Assembly: GCF_007991495.1 (NCBI RefSeq)
Contig: NZ_BJYL01000032.1
Location: forward strand, 16,500 to 80,499
Direction of reading: 5' to 3'
DNA length: 64,000 nt
Source: Sporosarcina luteola
GTDB lineage: Bacteria > Bacillota > Bacilli > Bacillales_A > Planococcaceae
The notes below the pieces were generated by a model. It was not told where the DNA came from and did not search any database. It was given only the letters and a program-made list of their open reading frames with translations. A program made the translations under genes and the position numbers. Below are positions 1 to 7,037 of this stretch, piece after piece. Each line of letters opens with the position of its first letter. Positions within the stretch are counted from its first letter, which is position 1.

Positions 1-44
1 GTCTATTCATTCCTATTCAAAACATTAGGTCTGAATTAAAAAGA

Positions 45-80
45 ACAGGCTGTCTCATCTCAACAGATGAGGCAGCCTGT
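45..80 (-). terminator. Rho-independent terminator of the M23 peptidase gene
   Basis: A stem of about 16 bp (ACAGGCTG... paired with ...CAGCCTGT, loop CAAC) is followed on the minus strand by a T-rich tract. The stop codon of the upstream minus-strand gene (80-82) abuts the stem. Bases 1-44 hold nothing recognisable. Confidence 0.85.
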
Positions 81-1060
81 CATTTTTGCCGTTCCCAGTT
101 GCGTAAGGCAGGGAATGGATCGAAAGCCCATTCAGTACGACCGTTGTATTTATATACTCCATAATGAAGATGCGGCGGAAATTTACCTGAAGTGCCTTCT
201 TTTCCATAACCCGAGCTCCCGACGTAGCCGAGAAGTGTGCCGGGTTCAACTATATCGCCTTCCTTAATGCCCTTATCGAAATAAGCCAAATGGGCAAAGT
301 AATGGTATGTGTTGTGATTATCTCGAATTCCTACACGCCATCCGCCATATTCATTCCAACCCATCACTTCAATGACACCATATGAAGTGGCCACGACCGG
401 TACGCCGTAACCCGCGAAAATGTCGGTCCCTTCATGGATTCTGCGTCCGCCCCATCCGCGGCTCGAACCCCATGTACCTCGATACGTATAGTGATGACCT
501 TTTGGAATAGGGAATACATGAGCATCCAATTCCACGGTTTCAAAGTGTTTGTATAGTTTAGCAATCGTCATAACCTGATTGACTGTAGCTTCCCGTTTAT
601 AGTAATGCCATAACGCAGCTTTAAAGTCATCTTCACGGGGTCCGTAAAAAGACAGATGCGAATACATAGACACAAGTATATCCGCGGGGTCGGTCAAATC
701 GGCTATACCATCTTCATTGCCATCCATGCCATTACCGCCAAATAAGGAGATGGTGTCCGGGGAAGTGTCCGTTGGATCGGGATTCAAAATACCGGTCCAA
801 TCGTCAGCTTGGAATTGAATGGAAATGGGTCCTTCTGATTTCTGCAAGTCATTGCGCACTTGTTGAATATTCCGTTCGTATTGATCGATTGCAGCAAGGT
901 AATACCAGGGCACGAGTTCATCGGAGAATCGTAAATATAAATCCATACGTTCCTTAACGATGTCCTCCTCGGATCGGACGTCGGAAGCAGAAGCAAAACC
1001 GGATGGCAAAAACGACCAGATCAATATACATAGAGAAGCAATTATAAATTGGATACGCAA
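80..1060 (-). CDS. Secreted M23-family metallopeptidase (peptidoglycan endopeptidase)
   Basis: 326 aa, starting at TTG 1060 with a strong RBS (AAAGGAGG) 8 nt upstream. Residues 1-25 form a signal peptide ending in an ASA-type cleavage site. The C-terminal half carries a complete LytM/M23 fold: a first zinc-ligand pair in HEGTD and the second histidine cluster in PPHLHYG. This family cleaves cross-linking peptides in peptidoglycan outside the membrane. The N-terminal 150 residues are not recognised; they are mostly helical and acidic and may position the enzyme. The gene stands alone, with its own terminator downstream and a divergent thioredoxin-like gene upstream. The family call is firm; the substrate bond and physiological role cannot be read from sequence. 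Confidence 0.9.
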   Translation of the reverse strand: MRIQFIIASLCILIWSFLPSGFASASDVRSEEDIVKERMDLYLRFSDELVPWYYLAAIDQYERNIQQVRNDLQKSEGPISIQFQADDWTGILNPDPTDTSPDTISLFGGNGMDGNEDGIADLTDPADILVSMYSHLSFYGPREDDFKAALWHYYKREATVNQVMTIAKLYKHFETVELDAHVFPIPKGHHYTYRGTWGSSRGWGGRRIHEGTDIFAGYGVPVVATSYGVIEVMGWNEYGGWRVGIRDNHNTYHYFAHLAYFDKGIKEGDIVEPGTLLGYVGSSGYGKEGTSGKFPPHLHYGVYKYNGRTEWAFDPFPALRNWERQK

Positions 1061-1192
1061 GGGGAAACCTCCTTTGTATATATGATAGAATTCCCCGATT
1101 GTCTCTTTTCATGAATGAATCATTCGATGGTATATGATGGATTGTTGTGGAGTGCTATACTTGAATGGAGTAAATCATGTAAGGAGCGATGT

Positions 1193-1513
1193 ATGATGGA
1201 AAAACTTCAGTCGGTTGAACAATTTGAGGAATTGAAAAATGAGGAGCGGACGATGTTTCTTTTTTCTGCGGATTGGTGCCCGGATTGTCGGGTAATCGAG
1301 CCATTTTTACCTGGTCTTGAGGCGGATTATCCTGAATACCAGTTTGTGTATGTCGATCGAGATGAGTTTATCGATGTTTGTCAGCAACAGGATGTTTTTG
1401 GGATTCCAAGTTTCATCGCTTTCCATAATGGGGAAGAGGCCGGCCGTTTTGTGAGCAAGGACCGGAAGACGAAGGAAGAGATTGAGGCATTCATTAACGG
1501 ATTGTCATCTTAA
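1193..1513 (+). CDS. Thioredoxin-like protein (YtpP type)
   Basis: About 106 aa from ATG 1193 (or the adjacent ATG 1196), both preceded by AAGGAG at 1181. A longer reading from 1115 has no RBS. One thioredoxin fold is visible: an active site WCPDC near residue 31-35 and the cis-proline region GIPS further on. The CPDC active site differs from the classical CGPC and resembles Bacillus YtpP-type proteins. The likely role is cytosolic thiol-disulfide exchange. The gene is monocistronic: the upstream gene is divergent and a large palindromic repeat follows 30 bp after the stop. Confidence 0.85.
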   Translation: MMEKLQSVEQFEELKNEERTMFLFSADWCPDCRVIEPFLPGLEADYPEYQFVYVDRDEFIDVCQQQDVFGIPSFIAFHNGEEAGRFVSKDRKTKEEIEAFINGLSS

Positions 1514-1544
1514 TAAAAAAATATTGGTAATATCTCTAAATCAC

Positions 1545-1778
1545 GTTGATTTCCGCTCCAGGCGGACGCTTTCCGGGGGGCGGGCGGTGAGCCAATCGAA
1601 CAGCGAAGGGTTCGATTTGCCGTATTTCTGCGTTCTCTGCAGAAATTAAGGCATCCCTCACTCTGCTCCCAACGCTTCGCTTTTGGTCGCAAAAGCCGTT
1701 CTTCGTTACGGCTTTCACTGTGGGGTCTCACCTGTCCCGCTAATCCCCCAGGAGTCGCCGCCTTCCGCTCCAATCAAC
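1545..1778. repeat. Large imperfect palindromic intergenic repeat, copy R1
   Basis: GC-rich element starting GTTGATTTCCGCTCCAGG and ending CCGCTCCAATCAAC, so the ends are inverted repeats of each other (GTTGATT / AATCAAC). Internal blocks GGCGGACGC and GGAGTCGCCGCC recur in all copies. At 234 bp this is the longest copy; its centre holds an extra segment of about 90 bp. The other copies in the window are at 2337, 2522, 4257, 14851, 15059, 18079, 18486 and 50963. It has no reading frame with a ribosome binding site. Elements of this kind are scattered in many Bacillales genomes; mobilisation or function is unknown. Confidence 0.85.
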
Positions 1779-1779
1779 T

Positions 1780-1807
1780 AAGTATCTGTATCTATACGGC
1801 AAACGCG
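1780..1807. repeat. 28-bp direct repeat next to R1 (second copy 2468-2495)
   Basis: A 28-bp sequence containing TCTATACGGCAAACGCG directly follows R1 and recurs with two mismatches directly after R2 at 2468-2495. This suggests that the palindrome and its flank were duplicated together. Confidence 0.7.
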
Positions 1808-1924
1808 CCCTAGATTGTAGTACTGTACTTTTGCATAAATAGTGTTCGTATGCATGAAACATTAATTTATAGCGGGTGAACAGGTGGATTTTCAGCATAA
1901 TTGTGGTAAAGTAAAGGTATACTA

Positions 1925-2062
1925 AAAAAGACTAGGTGCGCTAACACCCAGTCAATGCAGCTGACATCCGCATGAAGTGCGGTTGGCCTGTAATACGAGA
2001 GTTTTTACAAAAGAGTAACTACCCTGCTTACTGGCAAGTTAGCGTAGGGTGGTTACTTTTTT
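1925..2062 (+). ncRNA. Putative antisense antitoxin RNA of a type I toxin-antitoxin locus
   Basis: The plus strand shows possible -10 elements (TAAAGT at 1907-1912 with an upstream TGG, or TATACT at 1918-1923), no open reading frame with a start, a small hairpin CCGCA/TGCGG (1968-1982), and a strong terminator (stem 2014-2057, then a run of T). The terminator overlaps the 3' end of the toxin gene encoded on the other strand (2053-2163), so the two transcripts would be complementary at their 3' ends, as in the known txpA/RatA and bsrG/SR4 pairs. Transcript ends are inferred, not seen. Confidence 0.6.
2014..2062 (+). terminator. Terminator shared by antisense RNA and toxin 3' end
   Basis: AGTAACTACCCTGC pairs with GCGTAGGGTGGTTACT, followed by six T. 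The toxin stop codon (minus strand, 2053-2055) lies in the 3' arm. Confidence 0.85.
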
Positions 2063-2163
2063 CTATTGGTGAATAATGCAATCATCGCTACAATAGCTGT
2101 TACCATTGCCGCGAAAAGCATTCCAAATTGGAATAGCATGTTCATTGCTTCGTATGTCACCAT
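2053..2163 (-). CDS. Holin-like type I toxin peptide (TxpA/BsrG-like, Hol_Tox family)
   Basis: 36 aa starting MVTYEAMNM, a single hydrophobic membrane segment (about residues 8-31, rich in M, A, V, I) and a basic tail NRKK. This is the typical architecture and N-terminal sequence of the putative holin-like toxins of Firmicutes. The RBS AAAGGGGG lies 8 nt before ATG 2163. It is covered by an upstream CACTCCCTT that can pair with AAGGGGGTG (hairpin 2169-2190), so translation is probably structurally restrained. Overexpressed peptides of this family damage the membrane. An extended -10 promoter lies at 2227-2235. The partner is the plus-strand RNA at about 1925-2062. The identification is confident from the peptide; activity is inferred. 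Confidence 0.8.
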   Translation of the reverse strand: MVTYEAMNMLFQFGMLFAAMVTAIVAMIALFTNRKK

Positions 2164-2168
2164 GTAAA

Positions 2169-2190
2169 CACCCCCTTTCTCAAGGGAGTG
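2169..2190 (-). promoter_or_regulatory. SD-sequestering hairpin in the toxin mRNA leader
   Basis: CACTCCCTT and AAGGGGGTG (one G-U pair), separated by three bases, would hide the toxin Shine-Dalgarno sequence. The same arrangement is known for type I toxins such as BsrG. Confidence 0.6.
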
Positions 2191-2226
2191 CCGACCGCCC
2201 ATCCGCTTTATGTAGCTGCTTACACT

Positions 2227-2235
2227 ATTCTATCA
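2227..2235 (-). promoter_or_regulatory. Extended -10 promoter element of the toxin gene
   Basis: The minus strand reads TGATAGAAT, an extended -10 (TGn plus TAGAAT). The -35 is weak. It lies about 65 bp before the toxin start, leaving a structured leader. Confidence 0.5.
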
Positions 2236-2336
2236 CGTTTATGAATTGATAACAGGGAAATCAAAAAGATAACTGTCATCTTAAAAAGCTAATCCATCAT
2301 TTACAAACGCGCCCGATTCTTGAACAGTGTCAAACC

Positions 2337-2466
2337 GTTGATTTCCGTTCCAGACGGACGCGTTCCGGAGGGCGTGCGGTGAACCAACCCGTTCGCTTCG
2401 CTTACGTTGGTTGTTTCACCTGTCCCGCTGATCCTCCCGGAGTCGCCGTCCTCCACTCCAATCAAC
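2337..2466. repeat. Large palindromic intergenic repeat, copy R2
   Basis: About 130 bp, same orientation as R1, with termini GTTGATTTCCG and CTCCAATCAAC. The centre is itself an inverted repeat (CCAACCCG.../...GTTGG). Together with R3 it fills the gene-free stretch 2164-2715. It is followed by a second copy of the 28-bp direct repeat seen after R1. Confidence 0.85.
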
Positions 2467-2521
2467 CAAGTATTTGTTTCTATACGGCAAACGCGGCAAA
2501 TAATGAAATAGTGTACAACCC

Positions 2522-2653
2522 GTTGATTTCCGTTCCAGGCGGACGCGTTCCGCGGGCACAGCTTCAGCCTCCTCATCACTACGCTCCGCTCCGTTGGGGG
2601 GTCATCAGCTCGCGCTGTTCCCGCTGGAGTCGCCGCCTTCCACTCCAATCAAC
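2522..2653. repeat. Large palindromic intergenic repeat, copy R3
   Basis: About 132 bp with the same termini and orientation as R2, 55 bp away. The interior differs (CTTCAGCCTCC arm instead of GTGAACC), so R2 and R3 belong to two subtypes. Confidence 0.85.
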
Positions 2654-2715
2654 TAGAGTGTGCTATCAAACAATCGCGCCCGATTGATGAATATGTAGGT
2701 TAAAGTATTTATAGG

Positions 2716-3192
2716 TTAAAGTTTTAACACAGTTACTATTTCATTTTCGCATATCTCGCCGTTATCACGGAATCCAAAACTTTCATAGAACCTTTTAGCA
2801 ACAACATTATCGGCATCATATTCTAACCAACAATATTGGGCATGCCCTACTGGGAATGTGCGTATGAACTCCAATACCTTTTTCATAGCCTCCCTACCAT
2901 ACCCCTGATTTTGGTATCTTTTATCTATCATAAGACGCAATATACAATAATTGTTATTAGCGATTTTCGGAAGCTCGTAACCAGTAATACCATAAACAAT
3001 CATAACAAATCCCACTATCTGTTCATCAGCATAAATTGCAAAAGGAAGTGGACTACCACCATTGATAGCAAGAACATAGCATGAAGCAACACTTGAAAGA
3101 TTGGATGCGACAAAACGGCGTTGGTCATCTGCAACTTCTAATTTGAATACCTCTCTTCTATTTTCTAATGTAATTCCTCGAAGTGAAATCAT
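2716..3192 (-). CDS. GNAT family N-acetyltransferase (BltD/diamine acetyltransferase-like)
   Basis: 158 aa from ATG 3192, chosen because AGGAG lies 8 nt upstream; an in-frame GTG at 3201 overlaps the RBS. The acetyl-CoA binding motif A is visible as RYQNQGYGREAM (Q-x-x-G-x-G), followed by the typical ending N..A.RFYESFGF. The N-terminal pattern (LRGITLENRREVFKLEV...) resembles BltD-type polyamine acetyltransferases. The substrate remains a guess. It belongs to a cassette-like run of minus-strand genes (this gene, another GNAT, a small membrane protein) separated by the motif ATAATGGCCCGTT. Confidence 0.85.
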   Translation of the reverse strand: MISLRGITLENRREVFKLEVADDQRRFVASNLSSVASCYVLAINGGSPLPFAIYADEQIVGFVMIVYGITGYELPKIANNNYCILRLMIDKRYQNQGYGREAMKKVLEFIRTFPVGHAQYCWLEYDADNVVAKRFYESFGFRDNGEICENEIVTVLKL

Positions 3193-3290
3193 GTAGCTCA
3201 CTCCTTCCGAAAATTAATTTACTCTTCTTCTATTCTTTAAAAGAGACTTCGTATGAAGTCCTTCTACCATTCAATACTTGAGTATTAAGC

Positions 3291-3303
3291 ATAATGGCCC
3301 GTT
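3291..3303. repeat. Cassette-boundary motif ATAATGGCCCGTT (copies 3291 and 3922)
   Basis: The 13-mer ATAATGGCCCGTT occurs between the two acetyltransferase genes (3291-3303) and again between the second one and the small membrane gene (3922-3934). Each is followed by a degenerate second half: GCGCCTGATAATGG at 3327 and GTGCCCGTTTCGG at 3968. It sits only at gene boundaries here. Function is unknown; a recombination or processing site is possible. Confidence 0.5.
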
Positions 3304-3345
3304 AGAAGTGCAGCCCTTTTTCGGCAACTGCGCCTGATAATGGAA

Positions 3346-3885
3346 TTAAGTTACTTTAAAGAACTCTTTTTCCAAAATAGAATAAAAGTATTGGTCAGTC
3401 CATTTACTATGCCAAAAAAGTTCTTCCTTGAATATAGCTTCTCTTACCATACCAATGTATTCCATTAAAGTTGCGGAGGATTTATTGTTTGAATTACACA
3501 TTCCAACTACTTTATGTGCGTTTAACTTGTTGAATGCAAATTCCAATAAAAGTTTAGCCGCTTCTCTGTCATAACCTTTTCTCCTATATTCGGGAAGTAT
3601 TGCAAAACCAATTTCCCAGCTTTTTCTATAATCATTATAGCTCCATATTTGCTCTAAGCCGATCGGTGTTTTTCTTCCGTTCGCTATCAAATTGACTATA
3701 AAATCATAATTCCCATTTTGTCTTCTATATATTTTATTAATATATTCCTCCCGTACAACATCTTCATTAGACTGTGCAAATTCCTCATATTTCCATAAAC
3801 TTTTATCGCATTCGATCCTGCAAATAAAATCCAGATCATTAATTGATAATCTTGATAATATCAATTTATCTCCCACAATCTCCAA
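3346..3885 (-). CDS. GNAT family N-acetyltransferase (RimJ/RimL type)
   Basis: About 179 aa. The start is placed at TTG 3885 because GGGGGGAG lies just upstream; a frame extension to 3921 has no RBS and runs into the boundary motif. The sequence begins LEIVGDKLILSRL, as is typical for RimJ/RimL-type enzymes that acetylate protein N-termini or small amines. The acetyl-CoA motif reads RRKGYDREA: the usual second glycine (GxG/A) is replaced by Asp, so activity may be reduced. The C-terminal NNKSSATLMEYIGM matches the family. It is AT-richer than nearby housekeeping genes, which fits acquisition with its neighbours. Confidence 0.8.
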   Translation of the reverse strand: MEIVGDKLILSRLSINDLDFICRIECDKSLWKYEEFAQSNEDVVREEYINKIYRRQNGNYDFIVNLIANGRKTPIGLEQIWSYNDYRKSWEIGFAILPEYRRKGYDREAAKLLLEFAFNKLNAHKVVGMCNSNNKSSATLMEYIGMVREAIFKEELFWHSKWTDQYFYSILEKEFFKVT

Positions 3886-3991
3886 ATTACTCCCCCCATT
3901 AGCCCACATAGTTTTTTCCATATAATGGCCCGTTTGCGATATTGGCGATATTGCTTGTTCAGCATTAGTGCCCGTTTCGGGAATAGTAGAT

Positions 3992-4189
3992 TTAAATTTT
4001 ACGCTTTAATAAGTTTATTGCATAGTACATGAGTGATATCAAAAATGATAGCAGTATTACGATTATCGTGCCAAATGTATAAATAGCTGTTTCAGCATAA
4101 TCTCCACCATCAAACAAATTACCAAATACAAAGTATAAAACCACACTAGCAATTAACGTTAAGAAAAAAACACTAATATATTTGGATAT
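3992..4189 (-). CDS. Small two-TM membrane protein with an apparent ATA start codon
   Basis: Family not recognised. Reading back from the stop at 3992, the frame encodes about 65 aa with two hydrophobic segments (VFFLTLIASVVLYFVFGN and TIIVILLSFLISLMYYAI) and a basic tail LLKRKI. A perfect AGGAGG sits 6 nt before an ATA codon (4187-4189), where ATG would be expected. The open frame continues upstream only through palindromic repeat R4, whose translation is meaningless. Either the start codon mutated from ATG to ATA or a non-canonical start is used. It ends a minus-strand run with two GNAT genes. Confidence 0.5.
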   Translation of the reverse strand: MSKYISVFFLTLIASVVLYFVFGNLFDGGDYAETAIYTFGTIIVILLSFLISLMYYAINLLKRKI

Positions 4190-4256
4190 ATTATCCCTCC
4201 TACGAGTCAATACAATAGCCCTGTTTGATGAATATAACTTATGAAATATACGCTCC

Positions 4257-4389
4257 GTTGCTTGGAGTGCAGGCGCCGACTCCGGGAGGATTAGCGTGAG
4301 CCTTGAGACCCCGCAGGGCGCATGCCTTTCGCGACCGAGGAGGCTCAAGTCACGCCCTCCGGAAAGCGTGCGCCGGAACGGAAAGCAAC
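4257..4389. repeat. Large palindromic intergenic repeat, copy R4 (inverted orientation)
   Basis: About 133 bp in the opposite orientation to R1-R3: it begins GTTGCTTGGAGTGCAGGCG and ends CGGAACGGAAAGCAAC. The termini are of the GTTGCTT subtype. It lies immediately upstream of the small membrane gene. Confidence 0.85.
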
Positions 4390-4646
4390 AGTTTATACTC
4401 AATATCTTGGCCTCGTTTGCTTAATACTAAATTATTCACCCTTTTATAAATAGCATAATCTATCTTTATTTTGAACAACCATGTCGATTGATTTAATATA
4501 GACCGACTATATAAGCAGAGGTATCGGACAGCAATGGAAACAAATCATCAAATCTTTTTTATGAATAATCTAAAAATTCCCTCATTTTTTAAATGTCATT
4601 TTCCCGTATGAACAATATCATCTCTTTTTTCAGGATTCTGGATTTT
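4390..4646. other. AT-rich intergenic stretch without recognised features
   Basis: About 250 bp with no start codon plus RBS, no long inverted repeat and no similarity to the other repeats of the window. I see nothing in it. Confidence 0.6.
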
Positions 4647-4685
4647 AAAAAAGATATCGGGAAAGAGATAGCCGATATCTTTTTC
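4647..4685 (-). terminator. Terminator of the GDPD gene
   Basis: AAAAAGATATCGG pairs with CCGATATCTTTTT around an 11-nt loop; on the minus strand it ends in a T run directly after the GDPD stop. Confidence 0.85.
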
Positions 4686-4686
4686 A

Positions 4687-5403
4687 TTACGAAAACAAAA
4701 CCGACATTCTTTCTGGGTAATCCGTGAAAATGGATTCTACACCGGAGTGTTTTAACATTTGCGCATAATTTTCGTCATTGACGGTGAATGTTCGGACAGG
4801 CACACCTGCCTCGTAAACTTCCCTCAATGATGGACGAACTGCTGTCGGGAAGAAAAGGTGAAGCGCATCCGCAGGCAAGTTTTGTAAGTAATCTAATGGG
4901 TTGACAAGAACTTCCATGAATAAAGCACCTGTCTCGATTTGTGGAGCTAGTTGTTTCGCCATTTGAATTGCGCCGTGGTCGAAAGAGGATAGAATGACGC
5001 GTGACTCGATTTGACGATCTGAAATAATGGCCAACACTTTTTCAACCATCCCTTCGTAAGGGAAAATATCGGATTTCAATTCGATATTCAGTTTATGTTC
5101 AGTCTGAGCGAAGATGTCTAGAACTTCGTCAAGTGTTGGAATCGTTTCTCCTGCAAATTCGGGAGCAAACCAACTGCCATAATCATACAATTTCAATTCA
5201 TCCAATGTCATATCTTTTACATAACCATGACCATTCGATGTGCGGTCGATCGATTCATCATGGATGACTACGAGTTCACCATCAGCAGTCATATGTACAT
5301 CGAATTCCACTCCGTAAATCGGTAAACGTGCTGCTTCTCTAAAAGATGATAATGTGTTTTCAGGAAAGTTTCCTGATGCTCCCCGATGGGCGAAAACATT
5401 CAT
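4687..5403 (-). CDS. Glycerophosphodiester phosphodiesterase (GDPD)
   Basis: 238 aa from ATG 5403 with AGGAGG upstream; the longer frame to 5499 reads through the preceding terminator and is not used. The protein opens with the family signature FAHRGASGNFPENT (His-Arg catalytic/metal region) and continues VEFDVHMTADGELVVIHD (acidic metal ligands) and LNIELKS. No signal peptide is seen, so it is cytosolic, of the UgpQ/YhdW type. It hydrolyses glycerophosphodiesters from lipid turnover to sn-glycerol 3-phosphate and an alcohol. It follows abrB on the same strand with a terminator in between, so it is probably transcribed separately. Confidence 0.92.
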   Translation of the reverse strand: MNVFAHRGASGNFPENTLSSFREAARLPIYGVEFDVHMTADGELVVIHDESIDRTSNGHGYVKDMTLDELKLYDYGSWFAPEFAGETIPTLDEVLDIFAQTEHKLNIELKSDIFPYEGMVEKVLAIISDRQIESRVILSSFDHGAIQMAKQLAPQIETGALFMEVLVNPLDYLQNLPADALHLFFPTAVRPSLREVYEAGVPVRTFTVNDENYAQMLKHSGVESIFTDYPERMSVLFS

Positions 5404-5436
5404 TTTGCTCAACCTCCTACAATGATAAAATTCCAT

Positions 5437-5470
5437 TCGAAAAGGGCAACGGAACATCCGTCGCCCTTTG
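5437..5470 (-). terminator. Terminator downstream of abrB
   Basis: GGGCGACGG/CCGTTGCCC hairpin with a T-containing tail on the minus strand, 3 bp after the abrB stop and 34 bp before the GDPD start. Confidence 0.75.
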
Positions 5471-5473
5471 TTG

Positions 5474-5752
5474 TTATTCCCAGGTCTTATTGCTGTCAAT
5501 TTCCTTTTTTAGGATTTCGGCACCTTTTGGACTGAGAAACATGCCATTGGCTAGTCGTTTGTTTTGTGGGGTAATTTCTCCGGTAACGATACAAGCTTCG
5601 TCCACAACGTATTTTCGCAGGATAATCATATCATCATCCACAAAAATTTCCATTGGAGCTCCTTTGTCGAGCTTCAGCGTATTTCGCAATTCTTTAGGGA
5701 TTACAATTCGACCAAGATGGTCAACCTTCCTTACAATTCCCAGACTACGCAT
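5474..5752 (-). CDS. abrB: AbrB-family transition-state regulator
   Basis: 92 aa, close to B. subtilis AbrB in length and layout. The N-terminal SpoVT/AbrB swapped-hairpin DNA-binding domain is clear (GIVRKVDHLGRIVIPKELR, then DKGAPMEIFVDDDMIIL), followed by an oligomerisation region with C-VTGEITPQN and LSPKGAE. AbrB proteins bind AT-rich promoters as tetramers and repress stationary-phase and sporulation genes. ATG 5752 has GGGAGG 6 nt upstream. A TATAAT box lies about 30 bp upstream, preceded by two direct copies of CACTAGTA that could be a control site. The paralog Abh is the alternative. Confidence 0.88.
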   Translation of the reverse strand: MRSLGIVRKVDHLGRIVIPKELRNTLKLDKGAPMEIFVDDDMIILRKYVVDEACIVTGEITPQNKRLANGMFLSPKGAEILKKEIDSNKTWE

Positions 5753-5947
5753 AATATCCTCCCTAACATCGTGATTTTTATTATACTAGTGCTACTAGTG
5801 TACCAGATATATAGAAAAAATACAAAAATATGAATATAACATCTTCTCTTTACCTATTCATTCTATTCCACTAATACAAGCTTTAAAACTATTCTAAACA
5901 AGGAATTCTGTTAAAATAGGTAAGGTTTCATTGAGAGGAGAGAAATT

Positions 5948-6805
5948 ATGTCGTTTATTCATAAAAAATCAGTTGTTTTTGATTATGTACAAATCGTAGT
6001 CGGCTCAGTTTTTGTCGGTCTTGCATTTAATATATTTTTCTTGCCGGCTCGAATTGCCGCGGGAGGTATTTCGGGTGTCAGTACGATCTTATACGAATTA
6101 TTCGGATATAATCCTGCGATTGTCCAATGGTTGATTAATATTCCATTGATCGCATTAGGATTGTTGCTGGCAGGGAAGGAATTCAGTGCTAAAACAATTG
6201 TAGGGACGTTCAGTGTTCCATTCGTCATTTATTTGACGAGCGGAATCGACTTACCAATCCATAATCCGCTGCTAAGTTCGATTTACGGTGGAATCATGCT
6301 CGGCATCGGTCTAGGAATTGTTTATCGGGGGAATGGATCGACAGGCGGAACGGCTTTAATTGCACAATTGCTGAAGAAGTATACCGGCATTTCCAGCGGC
6401 TTTTCACAGCTCATTGTTGACGGTGTCGTTGTTGTCACATCAGCATTCGTCTTCAATTTTGAACTGGCTTTATATGCACTTATGTCGATTTATGTGACAA
6501 GTAAAGTAATCGATTTTGTTCAATTGCAAACATCACCAACAAAGCTTGTGCTTATCATTACAGAACAAGAAGAGAAGATCCAATCGATCATTAAGAATGA
6601 GATTGACCGGGGTTTGACAAAAGTAAAATCAACAGGTGGTTTTTCGAATGATGAGAAGACGATGATTTTATGTGTTGTGGAGCAATCGGAGGCGGTTTAT
6701 TTGAAAAAGGTGCTACAAGCAGCAGAACCATCCTCTTTCGTCATCTTCCTAAACGCCTCAGAAATACTTGGACTTGGATTTTCAAAAGCAAAAGTCCACC
6801 AATAA
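5948..6805 (+). CDS. YitT family (DUF161/DUF2179) membrane protein
   Basis: 285 aa; ATG 5948 follows GAGAGGAGAGAA. The N-terminal two thirds contain about five membrane segments with the family's glycine-rich loops (ARIAAGGISGVSTI, YRGNGSTGGTALIAQLL). The C-terminal DUF2179 domain (about residues 205-280, from KLVLIITEQEEKIQSII) is soluble. YitT proteins are abundant in Bacillales; no transport substrate is established. The gene stands alone between divergent abrB and the SAM-riboswitch-controlled metA. Confidence 0.9.
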   Translation: MSFIHKKSVVFDYVQIVVGSVFVGLAFNIFFLPARIAAGGISGVSTILYELFGYNPAIVQWLINIPLIALGLLLAGKEFSAKTIVGTFSVPFVIYLTSGIDLPIHNPLLSSIYGGIMLGIGLGIVYRGNGSTGGTALIAQLLKKYTGISSGFSQLIVDGVVVVTSAFVFNFELALYALMSIYVTSKVIDFVQLQTSPTKLVLIITEQEEKIQSIIKNEIDRGLTKVKSTGGFSNDEKTMILCVVEQSEAVYLKKVLQAAEPSSFVIFLNASEILGLGFSKAKVHQ

Positions 6806-6814
6806 GGTGTGTAC

Positions 6815-6838
6815 AATTTTTTAAAAAGTGCTATAATA
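6815..6838 (+). promoter_or_regulatory. Promoter of the metA transcript
   Basis: TGTACA, a 16-bp spacer, then an extended -10 TGCTATAAT just before the SAM-I aptamer. Confidence 0.6.
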
Positions 6839-6854
6839 GTTCACAACTGAATAT

Positions 6855-7015
6855 TTCTTATCAAGAGAAGCTGAGGGATTTGGCCCGATGACGCTTCAGC
6901 AACCTCTGCAATTGCAGGAAGGTGCTACCTCCAACAAGATTTTAATCTTGAGAGATAAGAACGAAGAAACCGATATTAATCCTCGTTCCTATCTATTTGG
7001 AACGGGGTTTTTTAT
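6855..7015 (+). promoter_or_regulatory. SAM-I (S-box) riboswitch upstream of metA
   Basis: The conserved S-box blocks are present in order: CTTATCAAGAGAAGCTGAGGG, GGCCCGATGACGCTTCAGCAACC, GGAAGGTGCTACCTCC, and a closing GAGAGATAAG that pairs with the first block (P1). A terminator hairpin CCTCGTTCC/GGAACGGGG with a T run follows at 6981-7012. By analogy with characterised S-boxes, SAM binding would favour this terminator and shut off metA. Confidence 0.95.
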
Positions 7016-7037
7016 TTTTGAAAAGGGGGAATTATAC

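Noticed and set aside
3992..4402. 136-codon reading of the small membrane gene
   Set aside because: The first 70 codons are the translation of palindromic repeat R4; an AGGAGG near 4200 marks the true gene start.
6888..7037. N-terminal extension of MetA
   Set aside because: It lies inside the SAM riboswitch and its terminator; ATG 7038 has a proper RBS and gives the normal family N-terminus.
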